DNA from: Argyresthia goedartella
Taxonomy: Eukaryota; Arthropoda; Insecta; Lepidoptera; Argyresthiidae
Reading direction: 5' to 3'
Length of the DNA: 64,000 nucleotides
Assembly: GCA_949825045.1 (NCBI GenBank)
Contig: OX463813.1
Coordinates: forward strand, 2,666,001-2,730,000
In this document: positions 10,842 to 21,005 of the stretch, one piece after another
Layout of the letters: each line of letters starts with the position of its first letter
Numbering within the stretch: position 1 is the first letter of the stretch
Position numbers and translations under genes: made by a program
Notes under the pieces: model-generated
What the model saw: the letters and a program-made list of their open reading frames with translations, nothing else
What the model was told of the DNA's origin: nothing
Database searches by the model: none

Positions 10842-11110
10842 ACCTCCGTGGTCTAGTTGGATTCACGCCCGCTTCTCGCGCAGGAGATGCGGGTTTGGAT
10901 CCGGTGCTGACCATGTACCAATGAGATAAGCAATTTATCTTACGCACACAATACCGACGTTCCGACGGTGTCAGAAAACATCGTGAGAAAACCTTCAATC
11001 TTCTTAATTGCGGCGATGGAATAGCCCCCAATCAAATGGAGTGTTGAGTAACTGGCTAAACGTGGGCATTTTTGTGTACCCGTATGGGAAAAGGTGTGAC
11101 GCTGTGGTTT
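10842..11110 (+). mobile_element. S1 SINE
   Basis: Near-complete: A-box-like TGGTCTAGTTGG, CATGTACCAATGAGATAA, AAACATCGTGAGAAAACC, and the tail CCCGTATGGGAAAAGGTGTG. The 5' head lies after AAAGGGTAAACT. Confidence 0.75.
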
Positions 11111-11124
11111 GTTGTTGAAAATTA

Positions 11125-11213
11125 AAGGAAATTAACGATTTGTAAATTTAAGGAAATTAACAATTTGTAAATTTAAGGAAATTAACAATTTGTAAATTTA
11201 AGGAAATTAACGT
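11125..11213 (+). repeat. 25-bp tandem repeat, about 3.6 copies
   Basis: AAGGAAATTAAC begins at 11125, 11150, 11175 and 11200. The repeat lies between an S1 tail and a LINE fragment, where it may mark the 5' junction of the LINE insertion. Confidence 0.85.
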
Positions 11214-11214
11214 T

Positions 11215-11563
11215 ATGAAAGTGCCGTATCAGTATATTTATGAAAACCCAATGTACGTCCACAAAAATATTGATAAATTTCCTAAGAATAGCGACAGGCA
11301 CAATGTCAACACTAGAAATAGGAATAAACTAGCTATACCTACTACTAGGCTCCATAAGGTTAATGTATCTTTTAAAAGGAAATGTATTCGCTTTTACAAC
11401 AAAATCCCAACTGAGTTACAAGAATTGTCTTTAAATAATTTTAAAAATGTTGTTAAAAATCACTTACCTATGTAAAAAGGCTTACTACAAAATATCAGAT
11501 TATGTAGAAGACAAGAAAGCTTGGGAAAGTGTTTGCTCCAATTCTGTAAAAAATAACGTATAA
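11215..11563 (+). pseudogene. CR1-like LINE, C-terminal end of reverse transcriptase ORF
   Basis: The frame from 11215 gives a reverse-transcriptase tail with the family-typical words HNVNTRNRNKLAIP and RFYNKIPTELQ, and it ends early at TAA 11473-11475. A change of frame at about 11468 continues the same protein (LCKKAYYKISDYVEDKKAW) to TAA 11561-11563. One small indel therefore breaks it. This part lies downstream of the RT catalytic core, so nothing enzymatic is left. It belongs to a non-LTR retrotransposon truncated at its 5' side, and its 3' tail follows. Confidence 0.8.
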
Positions 11564-11745
11564 AGCTGGAGTTTTCTAGTCGCCTCTTTGCCTCCAGAAT
11601 ATAAACATTGAGGTGACTGAATTCAAATTGATTTCTATATTTCCCTATACCTTATATATGTGTTAGTTTAAGATTTGACATTCTCCAAATGTAACCTATG
11701 TGTTTCTTATGGAAATAAACTCTTTTTGAATTTTTTGAATTTTTG
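11564..11745 (+). mobile_element. LINE 3' UTR and tail
   Basis: It ends with GATTTGACATTCTCCAAATG, ATGTGTTTCTTATGGAAATA, AAACTC and a GAATTTT-rich tail. The same tail is inserted in a SINE at 19229-19315, which supports the 3' end assignment. Confidence 0.7.
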
Positions 11746-12261
11746 AAAAGGTAAGTGCCCTCCCGCATTGTATTAACAAAAAGTAAGTAAAACACGCCAG
11801 AAATAATAAAATGTAAATCGACTCGAAATAATTGAAAGAACAATCTTCGGCAAAACATTCGAGCCATTAAAATAACGAGCTACGTTTTTTTTAACAAAAG
11901 TTAGTTTCTCTTGGGGTCCCTTAGTTTTTATTCTTATGTTCCCTTTACCGTGAAAAACATAAAACCATAACTCATACTTCTTAATTTGGTTACTTGTTTA
12001 TTGCACACCAAAAATTCAAATAATAAGATACATAACATATTAAAGTAGTTTAAAAAAGCGAGCTTATCTCTAGTAAGAGATCTATTCCAGCAAACGAAGT
12101 CAGGATGAGAAAGGTTTATCGCTGAGCACGGGTATATGTGTAAAACAAAACCTATTTAAATAAATAATAATATGCATTGCATCTAGTTTTCCTTCATTGG
12201 GCCGAGCGGCTAAATCATTGATAGCAGTGAAAAATATTGTTCACAACATTAACATTAACTT
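11746..12261. other. No gene seen
   Basis: AT-rich. About 12055-12115 (AAAAAGCGAGCTTATCTCTA, then ATTCCAGCAAACGAAG) is a short dispersed repeat also seen at about 55645-55705 and 63785-63830. Confidence 0.45.
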
Positions 12262-12443
12262 AGCGTCACGCCATCTCCCATACGGGGTGGAAGTGGTTCA
12301 ATTGTGCCCACTTTTAGCCAGTTCTTCAACACTCCATTTCGCGTGACAGGGGGTTAGCCCACCGCCGCATCTATGAAGGTTGAAAGTTTCCCTACGATGT
12401 TTTCCATCACCGTTAGGACGTCCGTATAATGTACTGAAATAAT
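12262..12443 (-). mobile_element. S1 SINE, 3' portion
   Basis: Reverse copy: AGCGTCACGCCATCTCCC, TACGGGGTGGAAGTGG, CACTCCATTTCGCGTGACAG, CGATGTTTTCCATCACCGTT. It lacks the tRNA head. Confidence 0.75.
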
Positions 12444-12487
12444 ACATAAAAATTACAAGTCTACCGTGCACCTTTTTCCATTTGAGG

Positions 12488-12672
12488 ACCTCTTTGGCGT
12501 AGCGGTTGTGGCTCTGTCTACAATGCAAGAAGTCCCAGGTTCTATCCCCGGCTGGGGATTAAAACAAAACCAGTTCTTGGATGTTTATGTGAGTGTGATG
12601 TCGCTGTTTCTGGTTCTCACGACACAGTGTGGGACAACAAGCAATGTGTGTGCCTGTATATAAATGTAAATA
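12488..12672 (+). mobile_element. S2 SINE (tRNA-derived)
   Basis: Head GGCGTAGCGGTTGTGGCTC (A-box region), B box GGTTCTATCCC, then AGTTCTTGGATGTTTATGTG, GATGTCGCTGTTTCTGGTT and ATATAAATGTAAAT. About ten related S2 copies or pieces occur in the window, and one (60338-60546) has a fuller body. Confidence 0.75.
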
Positions 12673-12800
12673 TTTTTGTTTATATGGGGGCACAGATCAC
12701 CCCCATGGGGGAGGGATGTTATTTTGTTATTGACTACTCTTAGGGACTAATCAGTACATGGAGAATGAAAGTAGAAGCACCAATAACTTTGTAAACTACA

Positions 12801-13330
12801 TTTTATCTACACACGTATCATAAACCCTCTTTACTGCATTCAAAAACCGCACGTTACGATCAGCATTATGTTAAACTACTTGGTAAAAACTCGTTTCGTA
12901 TCTGGAAAACTACACATAATGGTCATTATGTGTAGTTTTTCTACATATAATGACATTCAAATTTCGAACGTCGACGCCCACCCGCGTGCCGTCCCTAGTT
13001 TGTCTGTGAAGTTGGTACTGACATTCAAATTTCGAAAACCGACGCCCGTCTGCGTGAAGTTGGTACTAAAGAACAAGCTCAAAAATTGCAGAACCACAAT
13101 GAACTACTTGGTAAAACTCATTTTTTATCTGAAAAATTACACATTATGACGATAATGTGTGGTTTTTCTTCATATTATGACATTCAAATTTCGAACGCCG
13201 ACGCCCGACTACGTGCCGCCCCTAGTTTGTCTGTGAAGTTGGTACTACTGAACAAGCTAAACAACTGCAGAGCCACAATGCCGGTCAAACTTGCGGTTTC
13301 TGAACACATCAAAGAGAGCTTATAACTAAG
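12801..13330 (+). mobile_element. MITE family M3, internally duplicated copy
   Basis: Left end TTTATCTACACACGTATCAT and right end CACATCAAAGAGAGCTTATA. The word GACATTCAAATTTCGAA occurs three times and the TATCTG(G/A)AAAA palindrome segment twice, so this copy carries internal duplications compared with the 30-kb copies. The perfect hairpin at 12907-12938 has 15-bp arms and a 2-nt spacer. Confidence 0.6.
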
Positions 13331-13350
13331 AGAGTAACTGTACATAATTA

Positions 13351-13430
13351 GGCATTAAAACTCTCGAGTGATATTATTATGAAACTCGCCTTCGGCTCGT
13401 TTCATGAACCCACTCTCGAGTGTTAATGCC
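13351..13430 (+). repeat. Compound stem-loop, GCCTTCGGC-apex class
   Basis: Outer stem GGCATTAAAACTCTCGAGTG against CACTCTCGAGTGTTAATGCC (about 17 of 20 pairs). The inner stem is ATGAAAC with GTTTCAT, and the apex is GCC-TTC-GGC. It lies just outside the M3 right end. Relatives are at 981-1058 and 17671-17749, with a partial one at 29690-29745. Confidence 0.7.
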
Positions 13431-14133
13431 CTCCATTATGCAGCAGTCACATAAACTACTATTACGGTCTAAAACCCAACCTATTACCTTTTCACGTACA
13501 TTATATAGCCTGTTACTGTCACGCTCTCTAAAAATCCAACGAAACCTCATTTGTTAAAATCCATAAAAGTATTGGAACTGTAGCGGTTTTTTGAAATTTT
13601 AAAACCCCCAAATTACCGCCATTTTGAAATTTTTCCAAAATCTGAATAGTAAAAAAAATACTATTTGATTATCGAACCTGCTCACAAAAACTCACGAGGA
13701 TCCGCAACAATTACAATGATTCCCCAAATCACTTCAAACAGAACCCTAAATATCATCCTGCGGAACCTCCGCTGGGATTTTAAAAAATCACACCCGCCTA
13801 AACGGATCGCATATTTTCCCCTTCGAAGATTAATGAATTGTCAAACTTAGCTAATTTTCCGTAAAGCACTTTTTAATGAATTCCTACAGAACCCTCGAGC
13901 GTCGGATATTTTTCCCTTTTGCCTTTTTTCTTCGACAATTAGTCCGCTTTTAGTTGATTTCTTTTTGTAAAACAAAAAAATGAAGTGTTTTTAATCACTT
14001 TGATGGGTCGTCAGAAGTAATTGCGATAAATAATCGTGAATTTTAAATATTTTCTGGATTTAATTTGAAAGTGATTCAAGTTAGTCATATAATATTTTTG
14101 TTATAATTTAGTTAGACATATATTTTTTTGAGG
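13431..14133. other. No gene seen
   Basis: AT-rich. 13670-13700 (CGAACCTGCTCACAAAAACT) resembles 54225-54255 and is probably a shared dispersed repeat. An open frame at 13665-13850 has no recognisable content. Confidence 0.4.
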
Positions 14134-14384
14134 CTAGTATTTATTCGCGCATCAAAAATACTGATTTCAACGGAAAAAAATGATCAACAAAAACACTTTT
14201 TATGTTTTAAGTATTTTTGTTGTTCTTACACGTTCTTCCTAATACGAAGGATAAAGGAGGCTTCGCTTCGTTCATCCCCTTTACCTTTCACCTAAGCTAC
14301 CGCAGTATTATGCCCTGATATTTGCTGTGAAAATCAGTATATTTGCAGTGAAAATCAGTATTATTGATGTGCAGTTCAATATTT
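14134..14384 (+). mobile_element. MITE family M1
   Basis: Left end TAGTATTTATTCGCGCATC and ATCAAAAATACTGATTTC; right end GAAAATCAGTA and TTGATGTGCAG. The shared M1/M2 core lies between (AATACGAAGGATAAAGG, AAGCTACCGCAGTATT, CCCTGATATTTGC). The right end carries a tandem copy of the AAAATCAGTAT word. Confidence 0.65.
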
Positions 14385-15103
14385 CTCTTTTTTAATACAA
14401 CTCTAGTTTTCGAATTCAGGTTCTTCTCGCTAAGAGTTTTTTGTTTGTTTTGGAAATGGGAAAATTGTTTCATAAATAAAAGGTGACCAATATTTGTAAT
14501 TGCTACTGAACAATACGAAGGGATAAGTTCACCGGAGCTTTGCCAAAGCGGCGTTCAACACGCAAGTACAGGACTCCCCTTGGCCTGCCAACCCCCTACT
14601 TACAAGCACCAGGAACGACCCCACGAAATCCTTTTTGTTACTCAAATGGACCCGGCACTGCGATAATATAAACAGAAAAACTGCGAGGAACAAAGTCACG
14701 TCAGGAACGAGGGTATGGAAGCGGTAGTAGATATGGTTGGGCTTGGCAGACTATCAAGCGAAAGGTAAAGCACAATCATATTTGTAAATATTTACTTATA
14801 CTTGCTTAAGTATAAGTAAATATTGCTTACAAAGACCTACCAGATCACTTCACAACGACCCATGTCTTACCGGCAAGACATTTTCCCGTTGTAGGTTTGA
14901 ACTTTTATATCATATTGGTAACAAAATCGCTATGCTTCTAAAGCGATTGGTTGTTGAGAGGTGAAATCTTTCCTTTCCATCTTGATTATTCTGGAAGAGA
15001 TCTCTTTTTAGGGATAAGCTTACCTTTGCACATATTTTCTCTGTATTGATTACGGTTTTATTTTGTGCAATCATATTAGAAAAACATTATGTTAATTTAT
15101 ATA
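14385..15103. other. No gene seen; one perfect hairpin
   Basis: No coding frame supported. It contains the hairpin at 14787-14824. Confidence 0.45.
14787..14824. repeat. Perfect 17-bp stem with 4-nt loop
   Basis: AATATTTACTTATACTT, loop GCTT, then the exact reverse complement. A further TTTGTAA/TTACAAA pairing follows across a 2-nt bulge. Confidence 0.9.
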
Positions 15104-15206
15104 CACGCACATTAATTGATTCTGGCTCCACACTAGGATACCATGTGTCGTGGGAACCAGAAACAGCGACGTCGCACATATAAACATCCAAGACCTGGGG
15201 TTTTTT
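15104..15206 (-). mobile_element. S2 SINE fragment
   Basis: Reverse copy of the S2 body: GATTCTGGCTCCACACTAGG, ATACCATGTGTCGTGGGAAC, TAAACATCCAAGACCTGGGG. The tRNA head is missing. Confidence 0.75.
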
Positions 15207-15370
15207 CTTCTAGAACTTTTGAATCTTGATTAATCTACTGCGCGGATCAAACGAAGCTGACAGCTGTTAGCCAGGGTTGATAGATACCTGGTATTTAAGG
15301 CAATTGAGTTCCCTGAGGGTTGCTGGTTGGCCATGATAGTTGTGATGATGTACAAGATTCCATTTTTTTT

Positions 15371-15614
15371 ATTATAATAATAATACCTTTCACACTATTT
15401 ACATACATTGATCTAGCCCCAAACTAGGATTCCCTGTATCTTGGGTACTAGACAACGATACACATACTTATATAGATAAATATTATACTTAGATAGATAA
15501 ACAACCATGACTAGGGTACTAATATCCGTTCTCATCAAACAAATATTTGCCCCCACCGGGACTCCAACCCGGGACCCTTGGCTTCGTAGGCAGGGTCAGC
15601 CGACTCGGGTCGTC
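15371..15614 (-). mobile_element. S3 SINE (tRNA-derived)
   Basis: The tRNA-like head lies at the right: ACTCCAACCCGGGACCC (a decayed reverse B box), CTTGGCTTCGTAGGCAGGGT and CGACTCGGGTCGTC. The body has AATATTATACTTAGATAG and TTGATCTAGCCCCAAACTAG, with an ATT-repeat tail. Other S3 copies are at 19160, 34412, 37384 and 48448. Confidence 0.8.
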
Positions 15615-15690
15615 AAAATTCCTGATAGAATCATACGCTACGGCAGCTAGAGTTGACAAATAGTAATATAACACTATTTTGGTACATTTG

Positions 15691-15850
15691 GCTACCTCTG
15701 TGGCATTGGCAGTTAGAGAATCTGCCTCCCAAGGTCTCGGGTTTGAATCCCGGCTGTTGAGGATGTCAAAAATATCACCAGGACTTTGATGTGTATGTGT
15801 GTGGCATAGGATGCCGTGTGGGGCCAGAAGCAATGTATTTGCCTGTACTT
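15691..15850 (+). mobile_element. S2-type SINE variant
   Basis: The head CTGTGGCATTGGCAGTTAG and B box GGTTTGAATCCC differ from other S2 heads, while the body ends in the S2 words GTGTGGGGCCAGAAGCAATG and GCCTGTACTTG. It abuts an inverted S1 with almost no gap. Confidence 0.65.
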
Positions 15851-15855
15851 GACAT

Positions 15856-16123
15856 AACATAGCGTCACGCCTTTTCCCATACGGAGTGGCAGAGGCACAA
15901 TGCCCACTTTTAGCCAGTTATTAAATACTCCATTTTGCGTGATAGTGGGCCAGCCTATCGCCGCAGCTAAGGAGTAATGAAAGTTTCCTCACGATGTTTT
16001 CCATCACCGTTAGAACGTCCGTATAATGTACTTATATACTTATCTCATTGGTACATGGTCAGGAATCGAACCTGCGCCTCCTGTGTGAGAAGCAAGCGTG
16101 AAACCCGTTAGACCACGGAGCTA
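15856..16123 (-). mobile_element. S1 SINE, near complete
   Basis: Reverse copy from AGCGTCACGCCTTTTCCCAT to the tRNA-like head (GGAATCGAACCTGCGCCTCC, then GTTAGACCACGGAGC). Both pol III boxes are legible. Confidence 0.8.
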
Positions 16124-16522
16124 AATGTGCCTGTACATGCATGTTTATGTTTATTTTACTCCACGAGCTACAAGTTACTTTCCGTTGACATCTGCAGACT
16201 CTCATATCGACGCCACTACCCCTTCTAAGTTCGACTTAAGTTGCTTAGACAGCTTAACTGTGTAACTTAGGCCACCCTAAGATGGCGGAACAAACGGTAA
16301 CGGTTATTTTAACTGCTTCCTGGCTGTAACAGTTCTGAAGGGAAGCTTTTCGTTACCGTTACGACTGCTTGTTTAATTTGTTTGGTGTAAATTGTTTGTA
16401 TCGGAGTGCTTTTTTACAAGCTTAATGCGTCTTTGATTGCTGGTGTTGTTTGCTTAAGTCTACTAGGTTTCGGAGACAAACGCCTTCAGCGTTATGTTTG
16501 TAAGATATTCTTTTTCGAAGAA

Positions 16523-16950
16523 GAGTCCAAGCTCTAGTGGTTCCACGCTCGCTCCTCGCGCGGGAGTTGAGAGATCGAATCCGGTGTTGACCAGATTCAG
16601 ATTCAGATTCAATTTTTTATTCAATATAAATAAATTAATTATCTTATTAAACGTCAAATTTATGCTTATCTATAACTACAAGTCATTTTTTTTTATATAA
16701 AAAGACCACCGTTTCGGAAGGTGGGCCTCGGGGTTAAGAAGAAACGGCAAGAAACTCCCCCATACCCAACGCATCTAATGAGATGAGTAAGTAATTGTAG
16801 TAAGATGGACGTTTACTCAAACAGTGATGAAAAACATCGTGAGGAAACCTTCAAATCTCTAATAAGAGATGGGCCAGCCAGATGTCAAATAAAATGGAGT
16901 ACTAGCAACGGCAAACGGACTTAAGCATTAGTGGCCTTAACATCTTTTCA
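16523..16950 (+). mobile_element. S1 SINE split by a LINE tail
   Basis: The head reads CCAAGCTCTAGTGGTTCCAC and GAGATCGAATCCGGTGTTG. The S1 body resumes near 16783 with ATGAGATGAGTAAGTAATTG, AAAACATCGTGAGGAAACCT and AAATGGAGTACTAGC. About 196 bp of other sequence separates the two halves. Confidence 0.6.
16587..16782 (-). mobile_element. LINE 3' segment inserted in the S1 SINE
   Basis: It starts with CAGATTCAGATTCAGATTCA and an AT-rich run and continues with CCACCGTTTCGGAAGGTGG and AAGAAGAAACGGCAAGAAAC, which I associate with the antisense 3' end of lepidopteran LINEs. The strand is inferred from the T/A-rich end lying to the left. Confidence 0.45.
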
Positions 16951-17670
16951 AATGTTTATTAAAGTACCTTAACGTAAGTCTTTAACCTTGAATTGGTTCA
17001 CAGTTACTAATGTATGTCAAATTCTCACTTCCAAATGTCAGGCAAGTTGACACCGGGGGTTACCACAATATTTTTCCGATTCAAATTAGACTCAAAACAA
17101 GAACATCACCATTGCAACCATTTCCATTGCAATTCGCCATAATTTACTTTTCAACACACCTGCTCGTAAAGTAGGTCTTATTACAGAGTATTTACACTGA
17201 TAATGCAGAATATTACCCATGCCGTGCCTTTTACATTACATTATCGCACTAGTGCCTTTTCATTACATATATTTTTAAATATTAGCAAGAAGTATCAATG
17301 TTTCGAAAACAGCTAAGTAGTTATTTGCGTTAATATAAAATTCAATTCAAAATGCGATAAATAATTAAAAAATTTCATGAAACTGCTTGTTAGCTTGTTG
17401 GTATTTATATTTTACGGTGTATTTTTACCTATAAATACCCAGTTTCAAAATTTATAAATATGTGGCTGATTAGCTACTTTGCCGGTGCCCTTATCTCAGA
17501 CTTGCGCGCGCATGCAGCGCTGAGCGCGCGAAAAAATAAAATTACGGCCGCCATCTTTTAAATGGGTTTCTGTTCTGTTTGTTAAGTTTATTCACAGTAT
17601 TGCATTTCGTTAGTTTTATTTACTTTTCCTCGCAAGTGTGTTGAAAAACGTCGTATGAAACACGTGAGCA
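16951..17670. other. No gene seen; small GC-rich patch
   Basis: 17506-17530 is a GCGCGC-rich near-palindrome. GGCCGCCATCTTTTAAATGG near 17545 resembles a YY1/Pho-type site (GCCATCTT). There is no frame or TATA-plus-start arrangement to support a promoter. Confidence 0.35.
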
Positions 17671-17749
17671 TTGGTCATTACACTTCTCGTCTCCATTAAG
17701 CCTTCGCCTTCGGCTCAGGCTTAAAAACCGACTCGAGTGTAATGACCAA
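17671..17749. repeat. Compound stem-loop, two nested perfect stems
   Basis: Outer stem TTGGTCATTACACT with AGTGTAATGACCAA (14 bp). Inner stem TTAAGCCT with AGGCTTAA (8 bp) around TCGCCTTCGGCTC. It has the same organisation and apex as 13351-13430 but different arms. Confidence 0.8.
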
Positions 17750-18702
17750 CATAACACACTTGTATCATAATGTACTATTATTTCGGTACCACCAAGACTT
17801 TTTTTAAGACTGTCACGATAATTTTGCGGATCAAATTAGGTTCCTCATTTGAATTGTCTTAAGACGTTGTGGTAACCCACCTTCATTGTTAGACAGCAAC
17901 ACGTTAGAATTAGTAAATGATACGAAGTTTCTAATAATAATAATAATTTCTGATAATGAAATTTATTTTTACGTTTTTCATTTTATTTTAAATTTGTATA
18001 CCTAAAAAAGCTCCCTTTACATCCCTCAGCCGACATCCCCAGCTTGGAACCCAGGATCGAGCAAGTCGATACCTGGAGAACTGGTTTAGTTGCAGGAACT
18101 GCCGCTTTTCAAGTTGAAATTTACTTACGCCTAACAGTATTCCAGGTCCATTGCCTCTCTCCCGCCAGCTTTGCCGTACCGAAGTCTGTCTTTTCCACCG
18201 TTGCCGCCGCTGAGGTTTTCACCTATAACTCTAGGAAAAGGGCTGTAGGTCCGCGGGAGGTTTTTTATTTTCCTTAACCCTGCAGCAATATAAGGCAATG
18301 TGATAGTTGTGGCTCTAGAGCTGACAGCGGAAAACAGCAATCCATACAAACATAAATACACACGCACACACAAACATATACATTTGATTTTTTTTTCCAC
18401 TTTTTTGGACTAAGTTAACGATAGAGAACCTATCCCCATCAAAATCTCAACCTCGATTTTTTTACGATGACAATACTTCCTTATTTTTCACTTCGATCAA
18501 CTCGAAAGTAAAGATAAAGATATTTATTGTTTGGTGAAGCATAGGTTTGTAGGATGGTTGTAATATAACAGGCAAGTGTATCACTATGATCTGCCGTGAG
18601 GCGTTCAAACATTTGTTTTGAATTCTAAAATTAGACTTAAATAATACAGAACACATGCATGCACACACAAAATTAAAAGTTATTAATGAATAATGTCAAG
18701 CT
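17750..18702. other. No supported gene
   Basis: 18020-18320 is richer in G and C and open on both strands (18044-18277 plus, 18131-18400 minus), but it shows no recognisable domain or splice context. An ACACGCACACACAAAC-type microsatellite follows. Confidence 0.35.
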
Positions 18703-18896
18703 TCATAAAATGTCAGAAAGAAAATCATTGATGGTGTAGTATGCCTTTACAATAAGTATTTTTTTAAGATTACATTTAAAGATATTTATATTGTTAGTAG
18801 CTCTTAATGTCTTCGGTAGTTTATTGTATGTTCTGGTGGTCATGCCAAATGTAATTTTATCATAGTATGCAGTTTTTAGTGGCTTAGCGCTAAAAG
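18703..18896 (-). pseudogene. LINE reverse transcriptase C-terminal fragment
   Basis: On the minus strand one frame reads through about 63 codons to a TGA (18703-18705), with words typical of the CR1/jockey-like LINE tail: GMTTRTYNKLPKTLRA, VKAYYTINDFLSD. It has no start codon because it is the 5'-truncated end of a retrotransposon ORF. It lies downstream of the RT core, so no enzymatic function is left. No 3' UTR of a recognised family follows. Confidence 0.7.
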
Positions 18897-19159
18897 GTCA
18901 AGCAATCATTAATTCTAACAAGTATTGTTCAATAATCATTTTCGCGCGTGATCGTGTTAAAATGTTATCAGCGCGTAGCGCGTAGTTATCTATGTTTCAT
19001 AATTGTACCGCGCCCCAGTTTCAAATATAAAAAAATGTAATCAGTAAACTAAAGTCGTTGTTTGACTCCATCAATCTTCAACAACATCATCGCCCCCTTG
19101 GAAATAACAATTTACCACGTGGCCGTGGTGGGGGCCCGATACCATCGTCGAATTGCCGC

Positions 19160-19480
19160 TGACGATGGTCTGGCTGGCATTGGACATTCGCCTACGAAGC
19201 CAAGGGTCCCGGGTTCGAGTCCCGGTGCTTAAGTTTAGTTTAAGATTTGACATTCTCCAAATGTAACCTATGTGTTTCTTATGGAAATAAACTCTTTTCG
19301 AATTTTGAATTTTGATGGGAACGGATGTTTGTAGCCTAGTCATGGTTGTTTATCTATCTAAGTATAATATTTATCTATATAAGTATGTGCATCGATGTCT
19401 AGTACCCAAGATGCAGGGAATCCTAGTTTAGGGCTAGATGAGAATGTGTGTAAATAGTGTCCAAGGTATTATTATTATTC
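19160..19480 (+). mobile_element. S3 SINE split by a LINE tail
   Basis: Head CGCCTACGAAGCCAAGGGTC and B box GGTTCGAGTCC. The body resumes at GATGGGAACGGATGTTTGTA and runs to GGGCTAGATGAGAATGTG with an ATT-repeat tail. The segment between them is foreign. Confidence 0.8.
19229..19315 (+). mobile_element. LINE 3' tail inserted in the S3 SINE
   Basis: It carries GATTTGACATTCTCCAAATG, ATGTGTTTCTTATGGAAATA and a GAATTTT tail, matching 11657-11745. It replaces the expected SINE word CAAATATTTGTTT. Confidence 0.75.
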
Positions 19481-19619
19481 CTGCTGCAGTCATCATCATG
19501 GCTTTGGAGCATACAGAGCCACGTGCAGCTACCAGTTTCGCCATTCGGACGCCACGAGCTGATACCTACACCTCTCGCATTATCATTTGGGATTCCCAGG
19601 TGGGACTTACCGATTCATT

Positions 19620-19705
19620 GAACACATTGAGTACTGATTAACCGGCTAAAATTGAGCATAACCATACCTGTGCCAACCAGAATGGGAAAGGCGTGACGCT
19701 ACGTA
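19620..19705 (+). mobile_element. S1 SINE 3' fragment
   Basis: ACCGGCTAAAATTGAGCA followed by GAATGGGAAAGGCGTGACGC, the S1 3' end. Confidence 0.55.
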
Positions 19706-19984
19706 ATCCTTTACATAATTAAAACACGGTTTTGTTCCCGGCGGTCCCGTAGAAACTCCTTGTTTCTTTTACATTTGGCGCTGTTTTGTCGGAAAACATT
19801 TGTGCGAGGCGCGTGTTGGCACTCGCGAATATTGTTTTTTTTACCTATTTAGGGTTCTGTGGGTGGAGTTAACATAAACAAGTATTCTTTACTCTCTTAG
19901 TCGAATGGCGAATATTTTGAAAGGGCTTCCATGGTGACGGTTGATGATTAGTGAATAATTATTAATATTGCTAGAAGCAGACAA

Positions 19985-20262
19985 TCAATCAATCAATCAA
20001 CTCTCTTTATCACTGTAGATATTTACATATATATACTTAGCAATCGTCATTTTTTGTCACTTCTCTATATTGGACCACTGTGGAAGAAGAAGGGCGTATA
20101 TAGAAACTCCCACAGATTGATTTTTATATATCTTTTAAAAATTGCTTATGCTTAACTAATACAAATTTAACAATTTCAATTATTATAATTAATAAGCAGC
20201 AATAAATAATTACAAAATTATTAACAGCAAGGTCTGTGTTGAGCAAGATTAACCCAATACAG
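19985..20262 (-). mobile_element. LINE-A 3' UTR fragment
   Basis: Shares ACTGTAGATATTTACATATA, CTATATTGGACCACTGTGGA, AGAAACTCCCACAGATTG and AAGGTCTGTGTTGAGC with the copies at 23033, 25983, 52893 and 56752. The ATCA repeat at the left is the polymerised tail. Confidence 0.7.
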
Positions 20263-20274
20263 AATTAATTAATG

Positions 20275-20440
20275 TTGGGGTTACTAATTGTAACTTCCAC
20301 GAGTAAGATTAAGCCATACTCCAGCACGCTGGCTCAGTGCTGGTTGATGGAGAGGTTTTACGACCAGTACCACGTAGCGATAGTAGCCGGGAGCAACAGC
20401 TTAACGTGTCAACCGAAACACTCATCGTCCGATAATGTAT
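20275..20440 (-). repeat. Dispersed repeat paired with 45362-45525
   Basis: ACGAGTAAGATTAAGCCATA, CTGGCTCAGTGCTGGTTGAT, ACGTAGCGATAGTAGCCGGG: these return in reverse complement at 45400-45515, just upstream of an RTE fragment. The family is not identified. Confidence 0.55.
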
Positions 20441-20459
20441 TTAAGATTAATTAATTATC

Positions 20460-20523
20460 TCTCATGGTCAGGATTCGAACCTGCATCTCCTGTGTGAGAA
20501 GCAAGTGTGAAACCCGCTAGAGA
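20460..20523 (-). mobile_element. S1 SINE head fragment
   Basis: ATGGTCAGGATTCGAACCTG (reverse B box) and GTGTGAGAAGCAAGTGTGAA, cut off in the A box. Confidence 0.65.
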
Positions 20524-21005
20524 TCATTTTTATAATACAATTTATTATATAGGTAATCCCTCAATTCCAAATATCGTTTTAAGATTTCGAGTTAAAATAA
20601 CCAATCAATATTATCTGCAAATGTTATGTCATTATAGATACAGTAGGACTGTTAGTATTAACATTACAGGGCTAGTTCTTGTTCCGTCTTTTATATACCG
20701 GACCATTCTAGTTTATTCTCGATTCGCACCTAACCGCATTTACTTTGAGTGCAAAATGATGTGATTATCTTTAGAGTTACGCAGCGAGGGATCATGCAAA
20801 TATCACGAAATGTGGCAACACTTTTTATAGCCATGGAGGTACAGGCAACATTGTTACAATGATACATAGTGGAATACACAGAGTGGAATGGAAGGTGTAG
20901 TCATATTGTAAGGGGATGTTAGCTAGACTGTTCTCCCGTAGATTATGTTACTCTGACACGAGGAATTTCTGACGGAATCCCTTTCAAATCGACTATAAGA
21001 GCCAT
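20524..21005. other. No gene seen
   Basis: An open frame at 20507-20764 has no recognisable content. Sequence is otherwise AT-rich and unstructured. Confidence 0.4.

Noticed and set aside
15371..15614. Genuine tRNA genes at the many B-box sites
   Set aside because: The tRNA-like heads lack full cloverleaf pairing on inspection and are attached to the repeated SINE bodies S1, S2 or S3.
17480..17640. Promoter with a YY1/Pho-like site
   Set aside because: One GCCATCTT match and a GC patch without a start site, frame or transcript signal are not enough.
18044..18400. Opposed ORFs in a GC-richer patch
   Set aside because: Open on both strands, no domain, no splice context. Openness is explained by base composition.
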